64,000 nucleotides of DNA from Paraburkholderia oxyphila NBRC 105797 (GCF_000685075.1 NZ_BAYD01000054.1:1-64000), one strand, 5' to 3'. Shown: positions 32,757 to 41,928, numbered from the stretch's first letter. Numbers and translations are program-made. Notes: a model not told the origin generated them from the letters alone.

Positions 32757-35023
32757 CGAAGCGACGTATCACGGGGGCACGCGGGCCGAAGGACGGCATC
32801 GGCGTGACCGGGGACCTGTTCGAGCAATTCGATGGCGGCCAGGACGAGACGCCGGAGGAGCCGGTGCGCAGCATCATGCAAACCGATTTGGTTGTGTGCG
32901 CAACGGCATGCGAATCGTCTGCGCAGATGCTCGCTACCCTCGGCCGCTGGGTCGAGCGCGGCTGGCTGCGTACGCTCGACGGCGCCTTCGCCCGCTTTCT
33001 GCTGGACGAAGCGCCCGATGCACCGCCGCTGTTATTGCTGGCCGCCGCGCTCGCGAGTCACCAGCTGGGGCGTGGGCACGTTTGCCTCGACTTGCACGCG
33101 ACGCTCGACGATCCGGCCTTCGCGCTTTCGTTGCCGCCGGATGGCCCGCAGCTGCCTGCCGACGAACCCCCTTTGCCGCCCGCCGAGGTGCTGGCTGGCG
33201 TGACGCTCACGCAGTGGCTGGGCGCGCTCGACATGCCCGAGCTGGTCGGCCGCGAGCAAGGCAATACGCCGCTCGTGCTCGCGGGCACGCGCCTCTACCT
33301 GCGGCGCTACTGGCAGTACGAGCAGGATGTGCGTGCGGGTATCGAAGCGCGGCTCGCGCAGGGCGCCCGGCTCGAGGCCGAGTTGCCCCCGGCGCTCGCG
33401 CGTGCGGCGCTCGAGGCGCTGTTTGCGCCGCGCCGCGCCGATGCGAAAGGCGCGGACTGGCAGAAGCTCGCTTGTGCGCTCGCGGCGCGCAGCGCCTTCA
33501 GCATCATCACGGGCGGTCCCGGCACCGGCAAGACGACCACGGTCGTGAAGCTGCTCGCGCTGCTGCAGACGCTGGCGCTGGGCCGCGCGGCGAATCCGCA
33601 GAACCCCGGCGGGCGGCCGCTGCGGATTCGCCTCGCGGCGCCCACGGGCAAGGCGGCGGCGCGCCTGAACGAATCGATCGCGGGCGCCGTTGCACGGCTG
33701 CCGTTCGAGGCGCTCGCGCAGCAGGTGGACGCCGCCGCGCTGAGCAGCGCGATTCCCACCGTGGTGACGACGTTGCACCGCGTGCTCGGCACGCGGCCGG
33801 GGAGCCGGCGCTTTCGCCACGACGCGGGCAATCCGCTGCCCGTCGACGTGCTCGTGATCGACGAGGCCTCCATGGTCGATCTCGAGATGATGGCGGCCGT
33901 GCTCGATGCCTTGCCGCCCACGGCGCGTCTCGTCCTGCTCGGCGACAAGGATCAATTGGCCTCGGTGGAAGCGGGCGCGGTGCTGGGCGAGCTCTGCAAC
34001 CGCGCGCGCGAAGGCCACTACACGCAGGCGTCGCGCAGCTGGCTCGAGGCCGCGACGGGCGAGCGGATCGATGCCGCGATGCTCGATGCGCGCGGCACGC
34101 CGCTCGATCAGGCCGTGGCCATGCTGCGCGAGAGTCATCGTTTCGCATCGGAAAGCGGCATCGGCGCGCTGGCCGATCTCGTCAACGTGGGCGACGCCAC
34201 GGGCGTGGCGAAAATCTGGCGGCATGGCTACGCGGATCTCGCACGGCTCGTTTGTCCTGCGCACGACGACGCGCCGCTGCGCGCGCTCATCGTCGACGGC
34301 GTCGTGAGCGAGGCGCCGGAAGCGCACGAGGCGCGCGATGTCCCCGGGCGGGACGCGCAGCGGCGCGGCTACCGGCACTACCTGACGACGATGCGTGCCT
34401 TGCGTCCCGCGCCGGGCGCGTCGCCCGAGGCGCTGTCCGAATGGGCGGCCGCGGTGCTGAGGGCGCATACCGAGTTCCAGCTGCTGTGCGCGCTGCGGCG
34501 CGGCGCATGGGGCGTGGAAGGGCTCAACCGGCGCGTTGCGCGGATCTTGCAGGAGGAGAGGCTGATCGATCCGCTCGGCGACTGGTACGCGGGCCGGCCG
34601 GTGCTCGTCACGCATAACGACTACGAGCTCGGCTTGATGAACGGCGATATCGGCATCGCGCTCGATCTGCCGGTGGAGGCGGGCGCGCCTCCGGTGCTGC
34701 GCGTGGCCTTCCCGGCCGGTGACGGCACGGGTGGGGTGAAATGGGTGTCGCCGAGCCGCCTGCAGGGTGTCGAGACCGTGTTTGCGCTCACCGTCCACAA
34801 GTCCCAGGGCTCGGAGTTCACGCACGCGGCGCTCGTGCTGCCCGATACCTACAGTCCGATCCTCACGCGCGAACTCGTCTACACCGGTATCACGCGGGCG
34901 CGTGCGTTTCTCACGCTGGCGCTTCCCGAGGGGCGCTCGGTGCTCGATCGCGCGGTTCAGGCGAAGGTCCAGCGCGCGAGCGGCTTGATGGCGGTGCTTG
35001 CCCGCGACGCCGAGGCTCAGTGA
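32753..35023 (+). CDS. recD: Exodeoxyribonuclease V alpha subunit RecD
   Basis: A 756-residue superfamily 1B helicase, somewhat longer than the enterobacterial protein. Walker A is IITGGPGTGKTTTVVKLLALL and Walker B is VLVIDEASMVDLEMMAAVLDAL, followed by LLGDKDQLASVEAGAVLGEL. The C-terminal motif VFALTVHKSQGSEFTHAALVLP closes the helicase. It drives 5'-3' unwinding in RecBCD. The operon order recC-recB-recD, with no ptrA between, is typical of beta-proteobacteria. A large inverted repeat follows the stop codon. Confidence 0.95.
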   Translation: MTKRRITGARGPKDGIGVTGDLFEQFDGGQDETPEEPVRSIMQTDLVVCATACESSAQMLATLGRWVERGWLRTLDGAFARFLLDEAPDAPPLLLLAAALASHQLGRGHVCLDLHATLDDPAFALSLPPDGPQLPADEPPLPPAEVLAGVTLTQWLGALDMPELVGREQGNTPLVLAGTRLYLRRYWQYEQDVRAGIEARLAQGARLEAELPPALARAALEALFAPRRADAKGADWQKLACALAARSAFSIITGGPGTGKTTTVVKLLALLQTLALGRAANPQNPGGRPLRIRLAAPTGKAAARLNESIAGAVARLPFEALAQQVDAAALSSAIPTVVTTLHRVLGTRPGSRRFRHDAGNPLPVDVLVIDEASMVDLEMMAAVLDALPPTARLVLLGDKDQLASVEAGAVLGELCNRAREGHYTQASRSWLEAATGERIDAAMLDARGTPLDQAVAMLRESHRFASESGIGALADLVNVGDATGVAKIWRHGYADLARLVCPAHDDAPLRALIVDGVVSEAPEAHEARDVPGRDAQRRGYRHYLTTMRALRPAPGASPEALSEWAAAVLRAHTEFQLLCALRRGAWGVEGLNRRVARILQEERLIDPLGDWYAGRPVLVTHNDYELGLMNGDIGIALDLPVEAGAPPVLRVAFPAGDGTGGVKWVSPSRLQGVETVFALTVHKSQGSEFTHAALVLPDTYSPILTRELVYTGITRARAFLTLALPEGRSVLDRAVQAKVQRASGLMAVLARDAEAQ

Positions 35024-35072
35024 GGCTGGACGGCCCGCGCGGGTTTCTCATCCGATAAAGAGAAAACAATAA

Positions 35073-35149
35073 GGGCCGCGCGGGTCAGGCCACGCAGGCA
35101 AGTGAGCCTGGCGTGGTCCGGCCTGCGCGGCCCAGCCTGCGCGGCCCGA
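35073..35149 (+). terminator. Large imperfect hairpin and direct repeat after recD
   Basis: The arms at 35073-35099 and 35106-35133 form a long imperfect stem (GGGCCGCGC... pairing with ...GCGCGGCCC) around the loop AAGTGA. The right arm end GCCTGCGCGGCCC is repeated at once (35121-35133 and 35136-35148). There is no T-run, so it is either a factor-dependent end or an RNA-stabilising structure. Confidence 0.55.
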
Positions 35150-35214
35150 CCGTTCCCATCGGAAATTGGGAAAACTAATCGGCAAAACCAATCGCAAAAA
35201 CTACGGGCGCGCCC

Positions 35215-35640
35215 TTAAACGATCGTCAGCTTGACGTCGATGTTGTTGCGCGTGGCGTTCGAGTACGGGCACACGATGTGGGCCTTCTCGACCAGCGCCT
35301 CAGCGGCCGCGCGGTCCATGCCGGGCAGCGAGATGCGCAGCTCGACTTCGATGCCGAAACCGTTGGGGATCGCGCCGATGCCCACGCGGCCGTTGATGGA
35401 GACGTCGGCCGGAACGGCGATCTTGTCGCGCGCGCCGACGAACTTCATCGCACCGATGAAGCAGGCGCTATAGCCGGCCGCAAACAGTTGTTCGGGGTTG
35501 GCGCCGTCGCCGCCCGCGCCGCCGAGTTCGCGCGGCGTGGTGAGCTTGAAGTCGAGATGGCTGGCGGGAACGACCGCGCGGCCGTCACGGCCTCCGGTTG
35601 CGGTTGCGTCGGCGGTGTAGAGGACTTGTTCGATCGACAT
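35215..35640 (-). CDS. ohr: Organic hydroperoxide resistance protein Ohr
   Basis: A 141-residue OsmC/Ohr peroxidase. The start at 35640 follows CAGGAGAG on the minus strand; an upstream in-frame ATG is not needed. The reactive Cys60 lies in FAAGYSACF, the resolving Cys124 in HIVCPYSNATRNN, with Glu50 in NPEQLF and Arg20 in the GRDGRAVV strand. It reduces organic and lipid hydroperoxides using lipoylated partners. It is transcribed leftward from a 317-bp spacer that carries two palindromic operators matching one in front of the neighbouring tetR gene. TetR rather than the usual MarR-type OhrR control is therefore suggested. Confidence 0.95.
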   Translation of the reverse strand: MSIEQVLYTADATATGGRDGRAVVPASHLDFKLTTPRELGGAGGDGANPEQLFAAGYSACFIGAMKFVGARDKIAVPADVSINGRVGIGAIPNGFGIEVELRISLPGMDRAAAEALVEKAHIVCPYSNATRNNIDVKLTIV

Positions 35641-35800
35641 GACTGGCTCTCCTGAGTGAGCAATGCAGCAGTTGGACTGCGGGTGTTGAATCATTCGTCG
35701 TCCAGACCGACTGCGGTCTTCGCGACATGCTGGACTACGGCGTTACAACGACAATAGCGGTCATTCGTGGCGTAAGCATGATTGCCATCTTCCTGATGCT

Positions 35801-35818
35801 ATCTATGACTAGATAGAT
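35801..35818. promoter_or_regulatory. TetR-type operator, copy 1
   Basis: ATCTATGACTAGATAGAT is a perfect inverted repeat, ATCTAT-N6-ATAGAT. It lies about 160 bp upstream of the ohr start and shares arm sequence and 6-bp spacing with the copies at 35881 and 36537. Confidence 0.8.
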
Positions 35819-35880
35819 GCATGAGCAAAGCAGAAACATACCTTACTCCGCCTGCATCGGGTTGCTTCGAAACTGATTCT

Positions 35881-35898
35881 ATCTATTAAAAGATAGAT
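35881..35898. promoter_or_regulatory. TetR-type operator, copy 2
   Basis: ATCTATTAAAAGATAGAT repeats the same ATCTAT-N6-ATAGAT palindrome, 80 bp from copy 1. It lies between ohr and the 3' end of tetR. The pair could be bridged by one regulator or mark separate promoters. Confidence 0.8.
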
Positions 35899-35910
35899 AA
35901 CTTGCCCCAC

Positions 35911-35931
35911 AAAAAGGCGGCTAGCCGCCTT
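35911..35931 (-). terminator. Terminator of the tetR gene
   Basis: AAGGCGGCTAGCCGCCTT at 35914-35931 is a perfect palindrome. On the minus strand it is followed by further T residues, a compact intrinsic terminator 26 bases after the tetR stop. Confidence 0.82.
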
Positions 35932-35957
35932 CGTTCAAATATTTCCGATCGTCCCCA

Positions 35958-36524
35958 TCAGGAGACGGCTTTCCACGTGGCTTCCACGTCCTCGAGGCGC
36001 GCCTTCGTATGAAACAGGCGGCTCGCCAGCACGCTGCCCTGTAGCGCCGCGAACAACGTGCGCGCCGCGGCTTCGGGCTTGCCTTTGGCCACCAGCGTGC
36101 CTTCCTTGACGCCTTGCTCCAGCACTTTCGCGAGCCACGACTCGTTGGCGCGGAAGAACGCCTGCACCGCCTGACGCACCGCCTCGGGCAGCGTCTCGAT
36201 GTCGGCGGCCAGCATGCCGCACAGGCAGATCTGGTTGCCGTCGCCGAGCGTCTTGCCGAACAGCCGCGTGTACAGGGCGAGCTTTTCGTTTGCCGGCAGC
36301 GCCGGGTCCACCGCCTTCAGGGCGTGCATGACCTCGTCGCTGTACTGGCTCACGGCTTCGAGCACCAGGTCGTCTTTCGACGGGAAGTAGTAGTGGATGC
36401 TCGACGTCTTCACGCCCACCAACTCGGACAGGTCGCGGTAGCTAAACCCGTTGTAGCCGCGCAGCATCATCAACGTAATGGCGTGGTCCACAACTTGTTC
36501 GCGCACTGTCAGTTTCGTTTCCAT
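35958..36524 (-). CDS. TetR/AcrR family regulator, probable repressor of ohr and itself
   Basis: A 188-residue regulator. The start at 36524 (METKLTVREQ) is chosen over an ATG at 36560, because the operator at 36537-36554 must lie upstream. The helix-turn-helix is GFSYRDLSELVGVKTSSIHYYFPSKDDLVLEA; the C-terminal ligand domain (residues about 60-188) includes a Cys in QICLCGMLAADIETLP. That CLC could sense oxidants, which would fit control of the peroxidase gene ohr. That is inference. Three copies of one palindrome around tetR and ohr support autoregulation plus control of ohr. Confidence 0.9.
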   Translation of the reverse strand: METKLTVREQVVDHAITLMMLRGYNGFSYRDLSELVGVKTSSIHYYFPSKDDLVLEAVSQYSDEVMHALKAVDPALPANEKLALYTRLFGKTLGDGNQICLCGMLAADIETLPEAVRQAVQAFFRANESWLAKVLEQGVKEGTLVAKGKPEAAARTLFAALQGSVLASRLFHTKARLEDVEATWKAVS

Positions 36525-36536
36525 GGGCTTTAATTT

Positions 36537-36554
36537 ATCTACTGGAAGATAGAT
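36537..36554. promoter_or_regulatory. TetR-type operator, copy 3 (tetR promoter)
   Basis: ATCTACTGGAAGATAGAT matches the other two operators with one arm mismatch. It lies 13 bp upstream of the tetR start, ideally placed for autorepression. It also lies upstream of the DGPF-sigma pair, so it could affect that promoter too. Confidence 0.8.
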
Positions 36555-36778
36555 TGTCAAGTGCCGATGCGAAAATTAATTTCCTGCGTTCCGGAACGAT
36601 GCTGCCAGAATCGAGGCAGGCGACCGTACGCCCGATAAACGCCTGTTCCCCGGCTTTGACACCTTCCCGCGCCGTCCGAGTTTTTTTCGCGCCGCTTGTC
36701 CATCCGCACCCGGCCCGCGCGTCATTGAAATGGCGGCCCGATGTACTCATCCGCCACCAACCGATGATGGAGGCTCAT

Positions 36779-37150
36779 ATGCAATACCTGTTGATGATCT
36801 ATTCACAAGAAAACCGCTGGGCCGAGATGAGCGACAGCGAGCGGCAGCAAGGCGTCGCCGCGTATCACGCGTACACCGAATCGTTGGAGAAGGCAGGGGC
36901 GCTGGTCGGCGCCAACCGGCTGCAGCACACGAACGCGGCCACCACGGTACGGCTCGTCGATGGCAAGCCGCAGGTGCTCGATGGACCGTATTCCGATTCG
37001 AAGGAGCAGCTCGCCGGCTACTACCTGATCGACGTGCCCAACCTCGATGCGGCGCTCGCGTGGGCTTCGCGTTGCCCCGGCGCGGCGCACGGCATCATGG
37101 AAGTGCGCCCGGTCTGGACCGCGCCTTACGAAGCGCCATCTGGGGCATGA
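36779..37150 (+). CDS. YCII/DGPF-domain protein, ECF42-associated
   Basis: A 123-residue protein. The ATG at 36779 follows TGGAGG by five bases. The family features are MQYLLMIYSQE at the start, the DGP motif in KPQVLDGPYSDSKEQLAGYYLIDVPNLDAALAWASRCP, and the closing GIMEVRPVW. DGPF proteins are small alpha/beta-barrel dimers of unknown enzymatic role that commonly sit next to ECF42 sigma factor genes. Here the stop codon overlaps the sigma gene start (ATGA at 37147-37150), so the two are translationally coupled and probably act together. Confidence 0.9.
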   Translation: MQYLLMIYSQENRWAEMSDSERQQGVAAYHAYTESLEKAGALVGANRLQHTNAATTVRLVDGKPQVLDGPYSDSKEQLAGYYLIDVPNLDAALAWASRCPGAAHGIMEVRPVWTAPYEAPSGA

Positions 37151-38400
37151 GTCCGTCCGGCGGCGGTCGTGACGCGAGCGGCGCCGCGCAGGCGATGGCT
37201 GAGGCGGTCGCTCGCCGCAGCTACGGCAAGCTCGTCGCGCTGCTGGCGATGCGCACGCGCGACGTTGCCGCGGCCGAGGACGCGCTCGCTGACGCGTTCG
37301 CGGCCGCGCTCGCGGACTGGCCGGCACGCGGCTGCCCCGCCAATCCCGAAGCGTGGCTGATGACGGTTGCGCGCCGCCGCGCGATCGACGGCGCGCGCCA
37401 TCGACTTGTCGGCGACGAAGTGACGAACCAGCTCGCGATCCTCGCCGACGAGATCGGCGAGGATGAAGCCGCCGCGTTGCCCGACCGGCGGCTTGCGCTG
37501 CTGTTCGCGTGCACGCACCCGGCGATCGACGCTGCGATTCGCACGCCGTTGATGTTGCAGGTGGTGCTGGGGCTCGAGGCGAAGACGATTGCGTCCGCGT
37601 TCCTGATGTCTCCCGCCGCGATGAGCAAGCGCCTCGCGCGGGCGAAGAACAAGATCCGGGACGCGGGCATTCCGTTCAGCGTGCCCGAGCACGAAGCATT
37701 GCCCGGCCGGCTTGCTGCGGTGCTGGAAGCGGTCTACGCGGCGTATGCGCAAGGGTGGACCGACCCGCTTGGCCGCGATGCCGAGCGGCGCGATCTCACC
37801 GGCGAGGCGCTGTTTCTCGCCCACCTGCTCGTCGAATTGCTGCCCGAGGAGCCCGAGACGCTGGGTCTGCTCGCGCTGATGCTGTATGCGCACGCGCGTT
37901 GCGATGCGCGCCGCGATGCGGCGGGTGATTATGTGCCGCTGTCGGCTCAGGATCCGGCGACATGGAACGCGCCAATGATCGACGCAGCCGATGCACTGCT
38001 GCGGCGCGCGAGCGCATTCCATGCAATCGGGCGCTTTCAGCTCGAGGCCGCACTGCAGTCGGCGCATGTGCATCGCTGCCGGACGCTACGCCCGAACTGG
38101 GACGAGATCGTGCAGCTCTACGACGCGCTGCTCGCGATTGCAGCCTCGCCGGTAGTGGCAGTGAACCGCGCGCTCGCGCTGGCGGAACGGGACGGCCCGC
38201 ACGCGGCGCTCGCCGCGCTCGAGCCGTATGCGGACGATCCGCGGCTGGCCGACTACCAGCCGTACTGGGCCGCGCGTGCCGATTTGCTGGCACGCGCCGG
38301 CGCGAAGTCCGAAGCGCTCGGCGCGTACGATCTCGCGATCGGCCTGGAGCGCGATCCGGCCGTGCGCCGGTTCCTGCAGCGCAAGCGCATGGATCTGTGA
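37147..38400 (+). CDS. ECF42-type RNA polymerase sigma factor with C-terminal extension
   Basis: A 417-residue protein, far longer than a minimal ECF sigma factor. Region 2 is at about residues 15-85 (SYGKLVALLAMRTRDVAAAEDALADAFAAAL, NPEAWLMTVARRRAIDGAR). Region 4 is at about 125-175 (LMLQVVLGLEAKTIASAFLMSPAAMSKRLARAKNKI). The rest is a helical TPR-like domain (RRASAFHAIGRFQLEAALQSAHV, VVAVNRALALAERDGPHAALAALEPY). This layout with an upstream DGPF gene marks the ECF42 group. That group lacks a normal anti-sigma factor, and its own C-terminal domain is thought to control activity. Target promoters are unknown. Confidence 0.9.
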   Translation: MSPSGGGRDASGAAQAMAEAVARRSYGKLVALLAMRTRDVAAAEDALADAFAAALADWPARGCPANPEAWLMTVARRRAIDGARHRLVGDEVTNQLAILADEIGEDEAAALPDRRLALLFACTHPAIDAAIRTPLMLQVVLGLEAKTIASAFLMSPAAMSKRLARAKNKIRDAGIPFSVPEHEALPGRLAAVLEAVYAAYAQGWTDPLGRDAERRDLTGEALFLAHLLVELLPEEPETLGLLALMLYAHARCDARRDAAGDYVPLSAQDPATWNAPMIDAADALLRRASAFHAIGRFQLEAALQSAHVHRCRTLRPNWDEIVQLYDALLAIAASPVVAVNRALALAERDGPHAALAALEPYADDPRLADYQPYWAARADLLARAGAKSEALGAYDLAIGLERDPAVRRFLQRKRMDL

Positions 38401-38565
38401 TCGGCGAGCACCTGGAACGGATAGTGCCTTGCGCAGGCAACGCGAGCTTGCACGCGCCGATTCGTATGAAAATAAGGCTCGCAAAACGCACTGCAGGCAG
38501 CTTGATACCCGAACTGTTTGAGATTTAAATGGTGATCGAGAGCGTCCCACGAGCCGGGGGACTAT

Positions 38566-41500
38566 ATGCGCTGTACCAATTGCGGCTTTGAATGCCGCGA
38601 GGGCGCCAGATTCTGCGAGCAGTGCGGCGGTGTCCTCGTTCGCACGGGAGCCACACCGTCGCCCATCGATTACACGCCATCGCATCTGGCTGAACAAATC
38701 CGTGCGGCACAGGCGGTTCTCGAAGCGCGCGGCAAGGCGGTCAGCGAACGTAAGACCATTACCGCGCTGTTCGCGGACATGGCCGGCTCGACTGCGCTGA
38801 TCTACGATCTGGACCCCGAAGAGGCGCATCGACTGATCGCTCCCGTCATCGAGCTGATGATGGAGGCGGTTCATCATTACGAGGGCTTTGTTGCGAAGCT
38901 GCTCGGCGACGGCATCCTCGCCCTGTTCGGCGCGCCCATCGCGCACGAGGATCATCCGCAGCGCGCACTGTATGCGGCGCTCAGAATGCAACAGGCGATG
39001 CGCCGGCATAGCGACCGCATTCGCCTCGAGCACGCGATTCCGCTGCAAATCCGCGTGGGTGTCCACACCGGTGAGGTCGTCATGCGATCGATCCGCAAGG
39101 ACGACTTGCACACGGACTATGACCCGGTCGGCAACACGATCCACATTGCCTCGCGCATGGAGGCGATTGCTACGCCGGCGTCGATTCTTGTGAGCCCGTC
39201 CACCTACCGGCTGACCGAGGGCTATTTCGAGTTCAAGGCTTTGGGCCAGACCCAGGTGAAAGGGGTCGCCGAATCGCTCGCCGTCTACGAACTGCATGGA
39301 CCAGGCGTTTTGCGCACCCGTCTTCAGGTGGCCGAGCAGCGCGGGCTGACCCGGTTCGTGGGCCGCGAGGCGGAGTTCGACACATTGCGCAGGGCGCTCG
39401 ATGCGACGAAAGCGGGGCAAGGCTCAGTCGTGGGCGTGATGGGCGAAGCGGGCGTAGGGAAATCGAGGCTCTTTCATGAGTTCAAGCGAGCCGCGTTAAA
39501 AGGCTGCCTCGTGGTGGAGACGTTCTCGGTCTCGCACGGCAAATCGTTCGCGTTATTGCCGCTCATTGAGTTGCTGAAGAATTATTTTCAGATCTCCTCC
39601 GCGGACGACGAACGACGGTGCCGCGAAAAGGTGACGGGTCGCGTACTGACGCTCGAGCGTAGTCTCGAGGATCGGGTGCCTTATCTGCTTCATCTGCTCG
39701 GGATCGGCGAGGCGAGTCCGGCGCTCGCGCAAATGGATTCGCATATCCGGCGCGATCGCACGTTCGAGGCGATCGCACAGCTTTTCGTGCGGGAAAGCGT
39801 GAATGAACCGGTCGCCCTGGTGTTCGAGGACCTGCAGTGGCTCGACAGCGAAACGCAGGCTTTCCTGGCTTTCCTTATCGATCAGGTATCGAGTGGCCGC
39901 TTGCTGCTGCTGCTCAACTACCGCCCCGAGTATCGGGATGACTGGAGCGGGCGCGACTGTTACACCCCGGTAGTGCTCGAACCACTGGGACCTGCCGATG
40001 CCCAGGGGCTCATCAGTGCGCTCGTTGGCGACGATCACACGCTCGTTGCCGTGAAGCAGCATGTCCTCGACAGAACGGAAGGCAATCCGTTCTTTATCGA
40101 AGAGGTGGTGCGAACGCTGGCCGAAGAGCGCGTGCTCGTGGGTGAGAAGGGCCATTACCGCATGCAGGCGGTGCCGCTCACGTTGCATATCCCGACCACG
40201 GTGCAGGGCGTGCTGGCTGCGCGTATCGACCGGCTGCCGGCCGCGGAAAAAGACTTGCTGCAAACGCTCGCCGTGATTGGGAAGACGTTCCCGGCGAACC
40301 TGGTGCAGTATGTCGTCGAACTGCCGGACGACGCGCTATACACGCTCCTCGCGCGCCTGGAAAAAGGGGGATTCATCGACGAGCAACCGGCTTTCCCGGC
40401 CGTGGAATATGTGTTCAAGCATGCGTTGACGCAGGAAGTGGCTGGCAATTCATTGCTTGCCGAGCGGCGCCGCCTGCTGCACGAACGCACCGGCCAGGCA
40501 CTCGAGGCGCTTTTTGAGGCGCATCTCAAGGACCACTGGAGCGAACTCGCGCATCACTACAGCCTGAGCGGCAACGTGCCGAAAGCGGTCGAGTATTTGC
40601 ATTGCGCCGGGCAACAGGCCTGGCAACGTTCGGCGAATGCCGAAGCGATTCGTCAGCTTGGCATGGCGCTGGATCTGCTCGAAGGCCTGCCTGAAACGCC
40701 CGAACGCGCCGATCGGGAACTCGCGTTGCGGCTTGCCATCGGGCCGGCCTTGATGGCCGCAAGAGGCTGGGCTTCGCCCGAAGTGAAGGCGACCTACACA
40801 CGTGCGCTGGAGCTGTGCAGGCAGGCCGGACAAACGCCGCATCTGTTCCGGGCTCAAACCGGCCTGCGCATGGTTTATCAGCTGGGCGCCGAATACAAGA
40901 CGGCCAGGGAGATCGCCGAAAGGCTGCTCGACCTGGCCGAGCGTGCGCACAATCCCGCGCAAATCATGGAGGCAAACTACCTGCTGGGCATGAGCTTGTT
41001 CAGGCTCGGGGAGCTGAATTCCGCGCATGCGTACCTTGCTGGCCTGGGGAAGTTGTCGCTACTGCATGACGCTGAGCCACTCGATGAGGAGGTCTTCGCG
41101 CACGGGCGAGATCCTCGCAGCGTTGGCGAAAGCAGCCTGGGCCTCGTCCTCTGGCACATGGGCTATCCGGATGAGGCGTTAAGGCGTGCCGAGCAGGCGC
41201 TCAGTCGCGCTCGCGCGTTGCACGACATGGTCAGTCTCGGGCAATCGCTTGTGTTCAAGGCGGAGCTTCATCAATTGCGCGGCGAGCCGAGACTCACGCA
41301 TGACTGCGCGGAGGCCGCCATCGACCTTTCGACGGAGCAGGGCTTCCCCACGATACTTGCGTGGGCAACCATACTTGACGGTTGGGCGCTGGCCGAAGCG
41401 GGGGAAGCAGAGCAGGGTATGGCTCGCGTGCGCCACGGCCTCGCCGACTATGAAGCAACCGGGGCTCGCCTTGGCCGCACATACTTTCTGGCACTGTTGG

Positions 41501-41928
41501 CCGAGACCTGCGCAAGGGCAGGGCAGCGCGACGCGGGGCTGGATGCACTGGCAGAAGCCATGGCGGTAGCCGAAGAATCGGGCGAACGCCATCACGAGCC
41601 GGAACTGTATCGCCTCGGGGGCGAGTTGCTGCTTGCGGCGGGGCCGACGGCTACCGTTGCCACTGCGGCTGCCGCGGACCGCGATGCGGCCGAGGCGCGA
41701 TTCAATGAGGCCATTGCCACGGCTCACCACCGTGGCGCCAGATCGCTCGAACTGCGCGCGGCGCTGAGCCTGGCGGGGCTGTATTCGACGCAAGGCAGGA
41801 TGAGCGCGGCGAGGCAAGTACTCGCTCCTCTTCGTGACGCTTTCACGGAAGGATTCGGAACTGCGGATTTGCAGCGGGCTAAAGTGCGGCTTGAGGAATT
41901 GGCCGGCCTGCTTCACCCGCATCAGTGA
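38566..41928 (+). CDS. Zinc-ribbon / class III adenylate cyclase / AAA ATPase / TPR signalling protein
   Basis: A 1120-residue multidomain protein. A zinc ribbon comes first (Cys3, Cys6, Cys17, Cys20). A class III cyclase domain spans about residues 60-250, with metal Asp71 (LFADMAGST) and Asp115 (LLGDGILALFG). The adenine-selecting Lys111 and DYDPVGNTIHIASRM contribute the other active-site residues. From about residue 265 (FVGREAEFDTLRRAL) there is an AAA_16-type ATPase with P-loop GEAGVGKSR and Walker B LVFEDLQWLD. The C-terminal half is TPR-like helices. All cyclase residues seem intact, so it probably makes cAMP under ATPase/TPR control. The input signal and partner are not identifiable. 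Confidence 0.88.
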   Translation: MRCTNCGFECREGARFCEQCGGVLVRTGATPSPIDYTPSHLAEQIRAAQAVLEARGKAVSERKTITALFADMAGSTALIYDLDPEEAHRLIAPVIELMMEAVHHYEGFVAKLLGDGILALFGAPIAHEDHPQRALYAALRMQQAMRRHSDRIRLEHAIPLQIRVGVHTGEVVMRSIRKDDLHTDYDPVGNTIHIASRMEAIATPASILVSPSTYRLTEGYFEFKALGQTQVKGVAESLAVYELHGPGVLRTRLQVAEQRGLTRFVGREAEFDTLRRALDATKAGQGSVVGVMGEAGVGKSRLFHEFKRAALKGCLVVETFSVSHGKSFALLPLIELLKNYFQISSADDERRCREKVTGRVLTLERSLEDRVPYLLHLLGIGEASPALAQMDSHIRRDRTFEAIAQLFVRESVNEPVALVFEDLQWLDSETQAFLAFLIDQVSSGRLLLLLNYRPEYRDDWSGRDCYTPVVLEPLGPADAQGLISALVGDDHTLVAVKQHVLDRTEGNPFFIEEVVRTLAEERVLVGEKGHYRMQAVPLTLHIPTTVQGVLAARIDRLPAAEKDLLQTLAVIGKTFPANLVQYVVELPDDALYTLLARLEKGGFIDEQPAFPAVEYVFKHALTQEVAGNSLLAERRRLLHERTGQALEALFEAHLKDHWSELAHHYSLSGNVPKAVEYLHCAGQQAWQRSANAEAIRQLGMALDLLEGLPETPERADRELALRLAIGPALMAARGWASPEVKATYTRALELCRQAGQTPHLFRAQTGLRMVYQLGAEYKTAREIAERLLDLAERAHNPAQIMEANYLLGMSLFRLGELNSAHAYLAGLGKLSLLHDAEPLDEEVFAHGRDPRSVGESSLGLVLWHMGYPDEALRRAEQALSRARALHDMVSLGQSLVFKAELHQLRGEPRLTHDCAEAAIDLSTEQGFPTILAWATILDGWALAEAGEAEQGMARVRHGLADYEATGARLGRTYFLALLAETCARAGQRDAGLDALAEAMAVAEESGERHHEPELYRLGGELLLAAGPTATVATAAAADRDAAEARFNEAIATAHHRGARSLELRAALSLAGLYSTQGRMSAARQVLAPLRDAFTEGFGTADLQRAKVRLEELAGLLHPHQ

